Shown here piece after piece: positions 26,701-35,046 of a stretch of DNA of 64,000 nt (positions are counted from its first letter, which is position 1; every line of letters starts with the position of its first letter). The DNA comes from Curvibacter lanceolatus ATCC 14669 (GTDB lineage: Bacteria; Pseudomonadota; Gammaproteobacteria; Burkholderiales; Burkholderiaceae_C). Both the position numbers and the translations under genes were made by a program. The notes beneath the pieces were generated by a model. It was not told the DNA's origin and did not search any database. It saw nothing but the letters and a program-made list of their open reading frames with translations. The stretch lies in NCBI RefSeq assembly GCF_000381265.1, contig NZ_KB906253.1, forward strand, positions 372,001 to 436,000. The letters are read 5' to 3'.

Positions 26701-27903
26701 TCAGAAGCGCACGCGGATACCGGCGTCAATACCGGTGGACGAGCCGTTCACGTTGGCCGCACCGTTCACACCGCCAAAGCCGGCCGAGCTGAACGAGGCC
26801 GCATTCAGGCTGGCACCACCCGAATTGCTCACGCGTGCCACGGTGCCGTACACCGCGGTGCTCTTCGAGAAGTTGTAGACATAACCCACGGCAAACTTGT
26901 TGGCCTTGCCGGCGCTGTCGAGCTTGGCGCTGCTCAGCTGGGCCAGCACGTTGCCCGCACCCACCGGTGCGTTCACGCCCAGCGACCAACCCTTGACGGC
27001 CTTGGTGTTGCCCAGGCTGATGAAGTCGTTGTACTTCTGCTGCGACACCGTGGCCAGCAGCTTGGCCACGCCAAAGTCGTACGAGCCGCCGAAGTTGGTG
27101 TCGGTGTAGTTGCCGAAGCTGCCAAACGCGCCCAGGCTGTTGGTGGCGTTGCCGAAAGACTGTGCGCCATTGTTGATGTACTTGGTCTGGCCGTAGGCAG
27201 CGGCCACGTCGATCGGGCCCTTGGCATAACCGGCACGCAGGCCGTAATACCGGCCGTTCTCCGACGAGTCCACCGTGGTGCCGGCGCTGTTGGTCTGGGT
27301 GGCGGTGCTGGCCTGGTTGCCGAAGGCGACGGTGCCCTGGCCATAGAAGCCCCCCAGATTGCTGGGCAGCAGGTAGCTCACGCCGTTGGAGGCACGCACA
27401 AAGGTGGTGGCCGCACCGGTGTAGTTGGTGATGATGGCGCCCACGCTGCCGGCCCCGAAGGGATCGAAGACGGTGTAGTTCCAGAAGCTGGGCACGATGT
27501 CGCGACCCAGGCGCACTTCACCGAAGTTGCCCGACAGGCTCACGGTGGCCCGGCGGTTGAAGGTCAGGCCACCGGCGGCCACGGCGCCTGTGGAGGTGGC
27601 GCCGTTGTTGGTGTTGGTACCGCTGCTGCCGATGCCGCTGTTGGCCGCGATCGCGGCTTCCAGCCAGAAGCTGGCAGCCAGGCCACCGCCCAGGTCTTCG
27701 GTGCCGCGAAAGCCCAGGCGGCTGGCGGTGTTGCCCGAGGGCGCGATGCCGCTCTGGCGGCCGGCATTGCTCTTCACGCTTTCAAAGGCCAGGTCGACCA
27801 CACCGAACAGGGTGACCGACGACTGGGCGTGGGCGCTGGCGCCCAGGGCCAGGGTCAGCACGGCGGCGGTGGAAAGGGCTGAGCGGACAAATCGAATCTG
27901 CAT
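26701..27903 (-). CDS. Gram-negative trimeric porin
   Basis: A 400-residue outer-membrane porin. The signal peptide is MQIRFVRSALSTAAVLTLAL and on to SAHA, followed by QSSVTLFGVVDLAFE, the standard first beta strand of Burkholderiales general porins. RLGFRGTEDLGGGLAASFWLE and the C-terminal ending in Arg-Phe (IRVRF) are typical. ATG 27903 with AGGAAA upstream was chosen over an extended frame to 28041. It forms diffusion channels for small solutes. A strong terminator follows it. Confidence 0.95.
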   Translation of the reverse strand: MQIRFVRSALSTAAVLTLALGASAHAQSSVTLFGVVDLAFESVKSNAGRQSGIAPSGNTASRLGFRGTEDLGGGLAASFWLEAAIAANSGIGSSGTNTNNGATSTGAVAAGGLTFNRRATVSLSGNFGEVRLGRDIVPSFWNYTVFDPFGAGSVGAIITNYTGAATTFVRASNGVSYLLPSNLGGFYGQGTVAFGNQASTATQTNSAGTTVDSSENGRYYGLRAGYAKGPIDVAAAYGQTKYINNGAQSFGNATNSLGAFGSFGNYTDTNFGGSYDFGVAKLLATVSQQKYNDFISLGNTKAVKGWSLGVNAPVGAGNVLAQLSSAKLDSAGKANKFAVGYVYNFSKSTAVYGTVARVSNSGGASLNAASFSSAGFGGVNGAANVNGSSTGIDAGIRVRF

Positions 27904-28398
27904 GGGTTTTCCTGAATGAGTTAATAGGTGAATCGAGGTGAAAAGCGATTTCAAGGCCCGAACCCCGATAACGGGGGTGGTCAGGTGGTTTGCGCCGACT
28001 GATTTCGGTCGTGTGCCACTGCTCGGGTTTGAGGTTCTCACTCTAGAGAGGGCTCGGTTCTGGCTATATCAGGAATTCGTAGATGCATGGATGCATATTT
28101 TTCGCGCGCATCGGTTTTTGGAAGTGAGCGTCGAATATTCGTCCGCATGGCCTTTTGAAACACCTTTGCATTTGATTTGAAAATGCTCAAAGGTGTTGTA
28201 TCAGGTGGGCGAATGAAATGATGTATTCGCCGGTATTTATTGAATATCGATATTCGCATCGCCTGTCGCCGGTACACCACAGTGTTGGCGGGCTCACGCG
28301 CTGAACAAGGTCCACCGACCTTCGATCTGGAGGGCCGTGGGCGGGCCTGGCAGGCAGCGTACCCTGCGGGTGGGCGCGTAGCCTGTCTGCTGCTGGCG
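27904..28398. promoter_or_regulatory. Long intergenic region between porin and LysR gene with hairpins and palindromes
   Basis: Nearly 500 bp without a credible gene. It holds a hairpin CCCCG-ATAA-CGGGG (27963-27976) in the porin leader. It also has a 10-bp perfect inverted repeat AACACCTTTG (28159-28168) with CAAAGGTGTT (28188-28197), whose loop can extend the pairing. A 14-bp palindrome GAATATCGATATTC lies at 28242-28255 and GAATATTC at 28133-28140. The porin promoter and controls are probably here; the exact promoter was not resolved. Confidence 0.45.
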
Positions 28399-29322
28399 TC
28401 AGCGATCCCGGCGGGAGTGCAGGGTATGGGGGTCGAGAAACAGCTGACGGAAATAGTCGCGCAGCACAGCCATGGGGGGCGACAGCTCGATGCCATGCTT
28501 CCAACCCAGGCCGATGTTCATGGTGGGGATCGGGTCGCTCAGGTTGATGGTTTCAATGCGTTTGCCCTCCAGTGACCAGGGGCGGTACACCATGTCGGAC
28601 AGGATGGTCACCCCCAGGCCATTGGCGACACTGCTGCGCACGGCCTCGACCGAACTGGTGCGCATGCGCACGCTGGGCTGATGGGGTGTCTGAGTCCAGT
28701 ACTTCATGGTGCTCTGGGCTGCCTCATCCACCGTGAGCATGATGTAGGGCTCATGGGCCACATCGGCCAGTGACACCTCCGATTTGCTCAGCAGCGGGTG
28801 CTTGGCAGGCACCCAAAGGCGTCGTTGCGAGCCAAAAAAGGTCTCCAGCGAGAGCTCTCGCATCACCACGTTCGAGGTCAGCAGCAAGGCCATGTCGTAG
28901 CGGCGCGTGATCAGGCCTTCTTCGATGGCATCGCGGCTCACTTCATGCACCTTGAGCTGGATATTGGGGTGCAACTGCTCAAAGCGCTGCAGGTGGTGCG
29001 GCAGAAAGTAACCCAGCACGGTGTAGCTGGCCGCGATGGTGAGCACCCCGCTGACCTCAGCGCGGTTGTCCCGCACGCGCAACGCTTCGTCAGCGGCCGA
29101 GAGCACGGCATAGGTGTGCTCCAGAAACCGGCGCCCGGCAGCCGTCATTTCCACGCCATGGGGATGGCGGTCCAGCAGGGGCTGACCCACCATCTCTTCC
29201 AGCTCGCGGATCGCGGTGGTCACGGCCGACTGCGAGATGTTCAATTTGAGTGCAGCGTGCGAAATACGCCCCATCTCTGCCACCGAGGCGAAGTATTTCA
29301 GCTGCCTGAGTGTCAATGACAT
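28399..29322 (-). CDS. LysR-family transcriptional regulator
   Basis: A 307-residue LysR regulator. The N-terminal winged helix reads LRQLKYFASVAEMGRISHAA and then LNISQSAVTTAIRELEEMVG; the remaining two-thirds is the periplasmic-binding-like effector domain. It is divergent from pxpA with a 228-bp gap that contains repeated ATCTG/CAGAT half-sites, so it most likely controls the oxoprolinase operon. The inducer is unknown. Confidence 0.88.
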   Translation of the reverse strand: MSLTLRQLKYFASVAEMGRISHAALKLNISQSAVTTAIRELEEMVGQPLLDRHPHGVEMTAAGRRFLEHTYAVLSAADEALRVRDNRAEVSGVLTIAASYTVLGYFLPHHLQRFEQLHPNIQLKVHEVSRDAIEEGLITRRYDMALLLTSNVVMRELSLETFFGSQRRLWVPAKHPLLSKSEVSLADVAHEPYIMLTVDEAAQSTMKYWTQTPHQPSVRMRTSSVEAVRSSVANGLGVTILSDMVYRPWSLEGKRIETINLSDPIPTMNIGLGWKHGIELSPPMAVLRDYFRQLFLDPHTLHSRRDR

Positions 29323-29371
29323 GGTGCCTCCGTTGTAAAGCTGCGATGGCAGCCTGAAGATCGCAGAAATT

Positions 29372-29441
29372 CAGATGGACTGACCCAGTATCTGCGGGTT
29401 TTCACCTTGTTAGAAGAGGTTTTGCCATCTGTTTTTCAGAT
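29372..29441. promoter_or_regulatory. Candidate LysR operator, four CAGAT/ATCTG half-sites
   Basis: CAGAT at 29372-29376, ATCTG at 29390-29394, and the perfect 15-bp dyad ATCTG-TTTTT-CAGAT at 29427-29441 lie between the divergent LysR gene and pxpA. The T-N11-A type spacing of the last dyad fits LysR-family binding sites. The role is inferred from position and symmetry. Confidence 0.45.
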
Positions 29442-29550
29442 ACCTATATCGTTGAAAACAATGCTTTTCGATGAAGGGGGCTCTCTTTAACCTTGCGGCA
29501 CTGTCACACCAAACGGAGATGTGTATGTGTTGCAAGAAGGGCGTTGGCCT

Positions 29551-30336
29551 ATGAAAGCCCAGATTGATCTGAATTCGGACATGGGAGAGGGATTTGGTCC
29601 CTGGCGCATCGGCGATGGGGTGGATGAGGCGCTGATGCCCTTGATCACCTCAGCCAATATCGCAACCGGCTTTCATGCCGGGGATCCGAACATCATGCGG
29701 CAGACCGTCCGCATGGCGCGTGAGCAGGGCGTCGGGATCGGGGCTCACCCGGGCTTTCGGGATCTGGTGGGCTTTGGCCGTCGTTTCATCACGGCACCGC
29801 CCGAAGAACTGGTGAACGACATGATCTACCAGTTGGGTGCCTTGCGTGAGTTGGCAACGCTGGAAGGTGCCAGTCTGCAGCACATCAAGCCTCACGGCGC
29901 CCTTTACTTGCTGGCCTACCGCGACGAGGCGCTGTCGCGGGCCTTGGTCACGGCCTTGCAACGCGTCGAGCCGGGTCTGCGCCTGTTCTGCATGGCCTCG
30001 TCCGTGACCTGCCGCGTGGCGATGGAGATGGGCCAACCCGTGGTCCGTGAGTTCTATGCCGACCGCGACTACGACCAGAGCGGGGCGCTGGTCTTTGTGC
30101 GCCGCGCAACTGCGCTGGACCCGGCGGCGGTGGCCGCCAAGGTGGTGCGGGCCTGCGTCGAGGGCACGGTGCGCACGGTGGATGGCCCGGATATTGCCGT
30201 TGATTTCGACTCCGTCTGCATTCACAGCGACACGCCCGGGGCGCTGGCCCTGGTTCAGGCCACGCGGCAGGCCCTGCAGGAGCGAGGCATCCGTGTCATG
30301 GGGCTGCCCGCCGATGCGGCAGCGGCGCTGTGTTGA
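29551..30336 (+). CDS. pxpA: 5-oxoprolinase subunit A (LamB/YcsF family)
   Basis: A 261-residue LamB/YcsF protein starting [18 protein letters not shown], with [40 protein letters not shown] and a final CIHSDTPGA, all strongly conserved. ATG 29551 is preferred; a GTG at 29521 in frame is possible but adds ten non-family residues. PxpA with PxpB/PxpC opens 5-oxoproline to glutamate with ATP. It is the first gene of an operon that also encodes a biotin carrier and a biotin carboxylase, hinting at a wider role than plain 5-oxoprolinase. Confidence 0.9.
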   Translation: MKAQIDLNSDMGEGFGPWRIGDGVDEALMPLITSANIATGFHAGDPNIMRQTVRMAREQGVGIGAHPGFRDLVGFGRRFITAPPEELVNDMIYQLGALRELATLEGASLQHIKPHGALYLLAYRDEALSRALVTALQRVEPGLRLFCMASSVTCRVAMEMGQPVVREFYADRDYDQSGALVFVRRATALDPAAVAAKVVRACVEGTVRTVDGPDIAVDFDSVCIHSDTPGALALVQATRQALQERGIRVMGLPADAAAALC

Positions 30337-30381
30337 AGCGGTGTTGAGTTCAAGTTCATCCATTTTTTCCGGAGTGCATCC

Positions 30382-30630
30382 ATGTCTGTTACCCATGAAG
30401 TCTTGAGTCCCTTGCCCGGCACGTTTTACCGCAGTGCCGCGCCTGACGCCCCGCCCTTCAAGCAGGAGGGCGAGCGGGTCGAGATCGGCGATGTGGTCGG
30501 TCTGATCGAAGTGATGAAGCAGTTCAGCGAGGTCACGGCCGAGGAGGCCGGGCGCCTGCAGCGCTTTCTGGTGGCCAATGCCGACCCGGTCGAGCCCGGC
30601 CAGGTCTTGTTGCTGATTGAAGTTGATTGA
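30382..30630 (+). CDS. Small biotin/lipoyl carrier protein (BCCP domain)
   Basis: An 82-residue single-domain biotinyl carrier. The target lysine lies in LIEVMKQF (about residue 46), with V-M-K in place of the A-M-K-M of canonical AccB. The N-terminal LSPLPGTFYR and C-terminal PGQVLLLIEVD are the two halves of the flattened beta-barrel. It lacks the long N-terminal part of AccB. It sits between pxpA and a biotin carboxylase, so it should carry carboxybiotin for that complex and not for fatty-acid synthesis. Confidence 0.85.
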   Translation: MSVTHEVLSPLPGTFYRSAAPDAPPFKQEGERVEIGDVVGLIEVMKQFSEVTAEEAGRLQRFLVANADPVEPGQVLLLIEVD

Positions 30631-30648
30631 GCCAGGGTGGGTTTTCAC

Positions 30649-32037
30649 ATGTTTCCTGCTTTCAACAAGGTGCTGGTGGCCAACCGGGGCGAGATTGCGG
30701 TTCGCATCATCCGGGCGGCCCGCGAATTGGGCCTGACCACCGTGGCGGTCTACAGCGATGCGGATGCCGAGAGTCTGGCCGTGCAGATGGCCGATGAGGC
30801 GGTGCGCATCGGCCCGGCGCATGCCAGCAAGAGCTACCTGAGCATGGACGCGGTCCTGCAGGCGGCGCTGGACACCGGTGCCGGTGCAGTGCATCCGGGG
30901 TATGGCTTTCTGTCCGAGAACGCCGCGTTTGCCGAGCGGGTCGAACAGGCGGGCCTGGTCTTCGTGGGGCCCACGCCGCACGCCATCCGCACCATGGGTG
31001 ACAAGGCGGCCGCCCGGGCCGCGGCCATGGCGGCCGGCGTGCCGACGGTGCCTGGCAGCGTCGGCGTGGTGGAGGATGCCGAGGAGGCCGTGGCGCTGGC
31101 GCGTGGCATCGGGTACCCCATCATGATCAAGGCTTCGGCCGGGGGCGGTGGTCGGGGCATCCGGGTGGCGGCCGACGAAGCGGCGCTGCGCCAGCAGTTT
31201 GTGCTGGCCACCACCGAGGCCCAGGCCGCGTTCGGGCATGGTGCGGTGTATCTGGAGCGCTTCATCCGGCGGGCCCGCCACATCGAGGTGCAAATTTTGG
31301 GTGATGGGCAGCAGGTGCTGCATTGCTTCGAGCGTGAATGCTCGCTGCAGCGGCGCCGGCAGAAAGTCTGGGAGGAGGCCCCTTCAGCAGCCATCGATGC
31401 CGCCACCCGGGCCGCCCTGTGCGAATCGGCGCTGCGCCTGGCGCGCGCCGTGTCCTACCGCGGGGCGGGCACCTTGGAGTACCTGTACGACGAGGACACC
31501 GGCGAGTACTTCTTCATCGAGATGAACACCCGCATCCAGGTGGAGCATCCGATCACCGAAATGGTGACCGGCATCGATCTGGTGCGCGAAATGCTGCGCG
31601 TGGCTCTGGGGCACCCGTTGTCGCTGCGCCAGGAGGACATCCGCCTGCAGGGGGCGGCCATCGAGGTGCGCATCAATGCCGAGAATCCCGCCAAGGGCTT
31701 TGCGCCCAGCCCCGGTCGGGTGTCGGGCCTGCGCGTGCCGGGGGGCCCGGGCGTGCGCTTCGACAGCATGCTGTACGCGGGCTACACGGTGCCTGCCTAT
31801 TACGACTCGCTGTTGGGCAAATTGATCGTGCATGACGTCGACCGGCCGTCTGCACTGCGCCGCCTGCGGCGCGCTTTGCGCGAGCTGCAGGTCGAGGGGG
31901 TGCAGACCACCCTGCCTCTGCACCAGGCGCTGAGCTGCGACCCCGATGTGGTGGCCGCCCGGTTCCACACCGGCTTTCTGGAAAGCTGGCTGACCGACAA
32001 CCCCCTTCAAACCCCTTCGACGGAGTCTGTTGCATGA
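30649..32037 (+). CDS. Biotin carboxylase (AccC-like)
   Basis: A 462-residue biotin carboxylase. Visible are NKVLVANRGEIAVRIIRAAR at the start, HPGYGFLSENA, the glycine-rich ATP loop KASAGGGGRGIR, and FIEMNTRIQVEHPITE with active-site residues. It makes carboxybiotin from ATP and bicarbonate. ATG 30649 was preferred over GTG 30637. Its stop overlaps the pxpB start by 4 bp (ATGA), so the enzyme is tightly tied to the PxpB/PxpC pair, which are homologous to carboxyltransferase domains of urea carboxylase. Confidence 0.9.
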   Translation: MFPAFNKVLVANRGEIAVRIIRAARELGLTTVAVYSDADAESLAVQMADEAVRIGPAHASKSYLSMDAVLQAALDTGAGAVHPGYGFLSENAAFAERVEQAGLVFVGPTPHAIRTMGDKAAARAAAMAAGVPTVPGSVGVVEDAEEAVALARGIGYPIMIKASAGGGGRGIRVAADEAALRQQFVLATTEAQAAFGHGAVYLERFIRRARHIEVQILGDGQQVLHCFERECSLQRRRQKVWEEAPSAAIDAATRAALCESALRLARAVSYRGAGTLEYLYDEDTGEYFFIEMNTRIQVEHPITEMVTGIDLVREMLRVALGHPLSLRQEDIRLQGAAIEVRINAENPAKGFAPSPGRVSGLRVPGGPGVRFDSMLYAGYTVPAYYDSLLGKLIVHDVDRPSALRRLRRALRELQVEGVQTTLPLHQALSCDPDVVAARFHTGFLESWLTDNPLQTPSTESVA

Positions 32038-32930
32038 GTGAAGACACGCTGCCTTCCCAGGCCCGCTACACCTTTGGTGGCGACGAGCACCTGTTTGTCG
32101 AGATCAGCGAGGCCATGTCATTGCCCGCGTTTTTCAAGGGCATGGCCATCTGCACCGAGTTGCAACGCCGGCAGTTGCCCGGTGTCACCGAGATCTGCCC
32201 GGCCAATGCGGCCTACCTGGTCCGCTTTGATCCCGATCTGATCGCGCCAGACGCGCTGCTCGCCGCCTTGAAGGACATCGAGGCCGGTCTGGGGCAGGGT
32301 GAGCTGCAGCTGCAGACCCGCCTGATCGAGATCCCGGTGCTGTACAACGACCCCTGGACCCATGAGACCCTGATGCGCTTTCGCGAGCGGCACCAGGACC
32401 CCACCAGCACCGACATCGAGTACGCGGCGCGCGTCAATGGCCATGCCTCGGTGGAGGCCTTCATTGCCGCCCATTCCGGCTCGCCCTGGTTTGTGTCAAT
32501 GGTGGGCTTTGTGGCCGGTCTGCCGTTTCTGTTCCAGATGGTGGAGCGGGCCCAGCAGATCCAGGTGCCCAAGTACCTCAGCCCACGCACCGACACGCCC
32601 CGCCTCACGCTGGGCCACGGCGGCTGCTTCAGCTGCATCTACTCGGTGCGCGGTGCGGGCGGCTACCAGATGTTCGGCGTCACGCCGGCACCCATCTTCG
32701 ATCCGGCCCAGCGCCTGCCGTATTTCAAGGACCTCATGGTCTTCTTCAAGCCTGGCGACATCGTCAAGTGGAAGCCCATCGACCGGGCCGAGTACGACCG
32801 CCTGCTGCTGGAAGTCGAGGCCGGCAGTTACGAACCACGTTGTGTGCCCGTGTCGTTCTCCTTGAACGACTTCCTGGCCGACCCTCAAACCTACAACCAG
32901 CAACTCCTGGAGGCGCTGAATGAGCATTGA
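32034..32930 (+). CDS. pxpB: 5-oxoprolinase subunit B (KipI/allophanate-hydrolase subunit 1 family)
   Basis: A 298-residue KipI-type protein with IEIPVLYNDPWTHE, FVAGLPFLFQM, and GHGGCFSCIYSVRGAGGYQM region typical of subunit 1 of the family. It is longer than minimal KipI at both ends. Overlaps the biotin carboxylase by 4 bp and pxpC by 11 bp, so it is co-translated with both. Homologous to half of the carboxyltransferase domain in urea carboxylase. Confidence 0.87.
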   Translation: MSEDTLPSQARYTFGGDEHLFVEISEAMSLPAFFKGMAICTELQRRQLPGVTEICPANAAYLVRFDPDLIAPDALLAALKDIEAGLGQGELQLQTRLIEIPVLYNDPWTHETLMRFRERHQDPTSTDIEYAARVNGHASVEAFIAAHSGSPWFVSMVGFVAGLPFLFQMVERAQQIQVPKYLSPRTDTPRLTLGHGGCFSCIYSVRGAGGYQMFGVTPAPIFDPAQRLPYFKDLMVFFKPGDIVKWKPIDRAEYDRLLLEVEAGSYEPRCVPVSFSLNDFLADPQTYNQQLLEALNEH

Positions 32931-33897
32931 TGTGATCAAGCCGGGTCTGGCCACCAGCGTCCAGGACAAGGGCCGCCCGGGCTTCTACCACCTGGGCATT
33001 CCGCTGTCCGGCGCACTCGACCAGCAAAGCTACCAATTGGCCAATTGGCTGGTCGGCAACGAAGACGGTGCCGCGGTGCTCGAGTGCACGCTGATGGGGC
33101 CCGAGCTGAGCTTCGATGCGCCGGCCGTGCTGGCCGTCACCGGCGCCGAGGTGGCCGTGCGCCTCAACGGGCAGGCGGTGGAGCGCCATGCTTCCTTTGC
33201 GGTCAAGGCGGGCGACGTGCTGAGCTTTGGCGTCATGAAGCTGGGGGCCCGGGCCTATGTGGCGGTGGCCGGCGGTATCGATGTGCCACCGGTGCTGGGC
33301 AGCCGCTCCACCTATGGCTTGGGCGCCTTCGGCGGGCTGAACGGGCGCAAATTGCAGGCGGGTGACCGATTGCCCGTGGGCCAGGCGTCACCTGCGGCGC
33401 GGCCGGGCTACCGGGTGCCCACGCCCTTGCTGCCGGTTCTGCGCAAGGAGGTCGAGCTTCGCGTCTTGCCGGGGCTGTATTTCCACCGCCTTGAAGACAG
33501 CTCGGCGCAGAGCTTCTTTGCGGACACCTGGTCGGTGGCTGCGGAAGCCGATCGCATCGGCTACCGCTACAAGAACGGATCGCCACTGGCCTTTCGTGAG
33601 CGCACCCCGCCTTTTGGCGCTGGGCACGACCCCTCCAACATCGTGGACGCCGGTTACCCCTATGGCTCCATCCAGGTGCCTGGCGGGCGCGAGCCCATCA
33701 TCCTGCACTGCGACGCGGTCTCGGGCGGTGGCTACGCGATGGTGGGCACGGTGATCAGTGCCGACATGGACCTGATTGCCCAGATGCAGCCCAACCACAA
33801 GGCCCGCTTCGTCGCCGTCGACATGACGCAGGCCCTGCAGGCGCGCGCTGAAAGACGCCTGCAACTGGAGCGCCTTCGGCACGCGCTGACAGCTTGA
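32920..33897 (+). CDS. pxpC: 5-oxoprolinase subunit C (KipA/allophanate-hydrolase subunit 2 family)
   Basis: A 325-residue KipA-type protein. It begins MSIDVIKPGLATSVQDKGRP and contains the family signature DQQSYQLANWLVGN, AVAGGIDVPPVLGSRSTY and a late GRGS-like D-A-V-S-G-G-G-Y-A-MVG. It overlaps pxpB by 11 bp. Together PxpB/PxpC form the ATP-dependent amidohydrolase partner of PxpA; the same folds act as the carboxyltransferase of urea carboxylase. Confidence 0.9.
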   Translation: MSIDVIKPGLATSVQDKGRPGFYHLGIPLSGALDQQSYQLANWLVGNEDGAAVLECTLMGPELSFDAPAVLAVTGAEVAVRLNGQAVERHASFAVKAGDVLSFGVMKLGARAYVAVAGGIDVPPVLGSRSTYGLGAFGGLNGRKLQAGDRLPVGQASPAARPGYRVPTPLLPVLRKEVELRVLPGLYFHRLEDSSAQSFFADTWSVAAEADRIGYRYKNGSPLAFRERTPPFGAGHDPSNIVDAGYPYGSIQVPGGREPIILHCDAVSGGGYAMVGTVISADMDLIAQMQPNHKARFVAVDMTQALQARAERRLQLERLRHALTA

Positions 33898-33963
33898 GTG
33901 CAGGAGCGCGCTGCGGCGCCTCCTGATCTGGTTTTCCAATTTCTTTCAACCATGGAGTTCATC

Positions 33964-35043
33964 ATGAACGGATCGACCCTGCGCGCTTTCTTTGTGACCG
34001 CTACCTTGAGCACGGCCCTGGGCTGGCATGTCGGCGCTTCGGCGCAATGGTTTCCCTACCAGGCCGAAGCCACCGAGCCGGCCTTTGCGGCCGATGGCAA
34101 GAAGACTCCGCTGGCCTACAGCCCGCTGCCCAAGGCCGCCAAGAAGTGGGACATCTGTGTCTCGTTTCCGCACATGAAGGATGCCTATTGGCTGGGCGTG
34201 GACTACGGCGTGGTCGAGGAATCCCGGCGTCTGGGGGTGAAGATGCAAGTGCTGGATGCCGGGGGCTACACCAACCTGGGCAAGCAGATTTCCCAGATCG
34301 AAGACTGCGTGGCACGGGGGGCCCAGGCCGTGGTCATCGGTGCGATATCGGCCGATGGCCTGAACCAGGTGCTCAAGACGGTGGCGGCCAAGAAGGTGCC
34401 GGTGATCGATCTGGTCAACGGCATCAACTCGCCCGACGTGTCGGCCAAGTCGTTGGTCTCGTTCTACACCATGGGCCATTCCACGGGTGAGTACCTGGCC
34501 AGCAAACACCCTGCGGGTTCACCCGCCGTGAAGGTCGGTTGGTTCCCTGGCCCAGCCGGGGCCGGTTGGGTGGAGGCGGCCCACAAGGGCTTCATGGACG
34601 CCGTCAAGGGCAGCGCGGTCAACGTGCTGGAGCCCAAGTACGGTGACACCGGCAAGGAGGCCCAATCCAAGCTGATCGAAGACGTGCTGCAAGGCCAGCC
34701 CGACCTGGCCTATGTGGCCGGCACAGCCGTCACGGCCGAGGCGGCCACCAGCATCCTGCGCGCGCGCGGCCTTGACAAGAAGGTGCAGGTCTTGTCCTTC
34801 TACATGACACCGGGCGTCTACGACGGCATCCAGAAGGGCCGGATCGTGGCCGCTCCAGCCGACTCGATGGTGATCCAGGGCCGCATCGCGATCGATCAGG
34901 CCGTGCGGCTGCTGGAGGGCAAGGAGGTCCACCGCCACGTGGGGCCGAAGATCTTCGTGGTGGACAGCGGCAACCTCAAGAGCATCCGCATGGAAGACAT
35001 CCTGCCGCCCAATGGGTTCAAGCCTGCTTTCGAGGTGAAATAA
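33964..35043 (+). CDS. TorT-like periplasmic sugar-type binding protein
   Basis: A 359-residue periplasmic-binding-protein-fold receptor with a signal peptide (MNGSTLRAFFVTATLSTALG, cleavage after GASA). The mature part resembles TorT and ribose-binding proteins: WDICVSFPHMKDAYWLGVDYG, QISQIEDCVARGAQAVVIGA, and a late PADSMVIQGRIAIDQAVRLL. ATG 33964 has GGAG eight bases upstream; an ATG at 33952 is in frame but weaker. It is followed by an ABC ATPase and permease, so here it is the receptor of an ABC transporter and not of a sensor kinase. Confidence 0.82.
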   Translation: MNGSTLRAFFVTATLSTALGWHVGASAQWFPYQAEATEPAFAADGKKTPLAYSPLPKAAKKWDICVSFPHMKDAYWLGVDYGVVEESRRLGVKMQVLDAGGYTNLGKQISQIEDCVARGAQAVVIGAISADGLNQVLKTVAAKKVPVIDLVNGINSPDVSAKSLVSFYTMGHSTGEYLASKHPAGSPAVKVGWFPGPAGAGWVEAAHKGFMDAVKGSAVNVLEPKYGDTGKEAQSKLIEDVLQGQPDLAYVAGTAVTAEAATSILRARGLDKKVQVLSFYMTPGVYDGIQKGRIVAAPADSMVIQGRIAIDQAVRLLEGKEVHRHVGPKIFVVDSGNLKSIRMEDILPPNGFKPAFEVK

Positions 35044-35046
35044 GCC

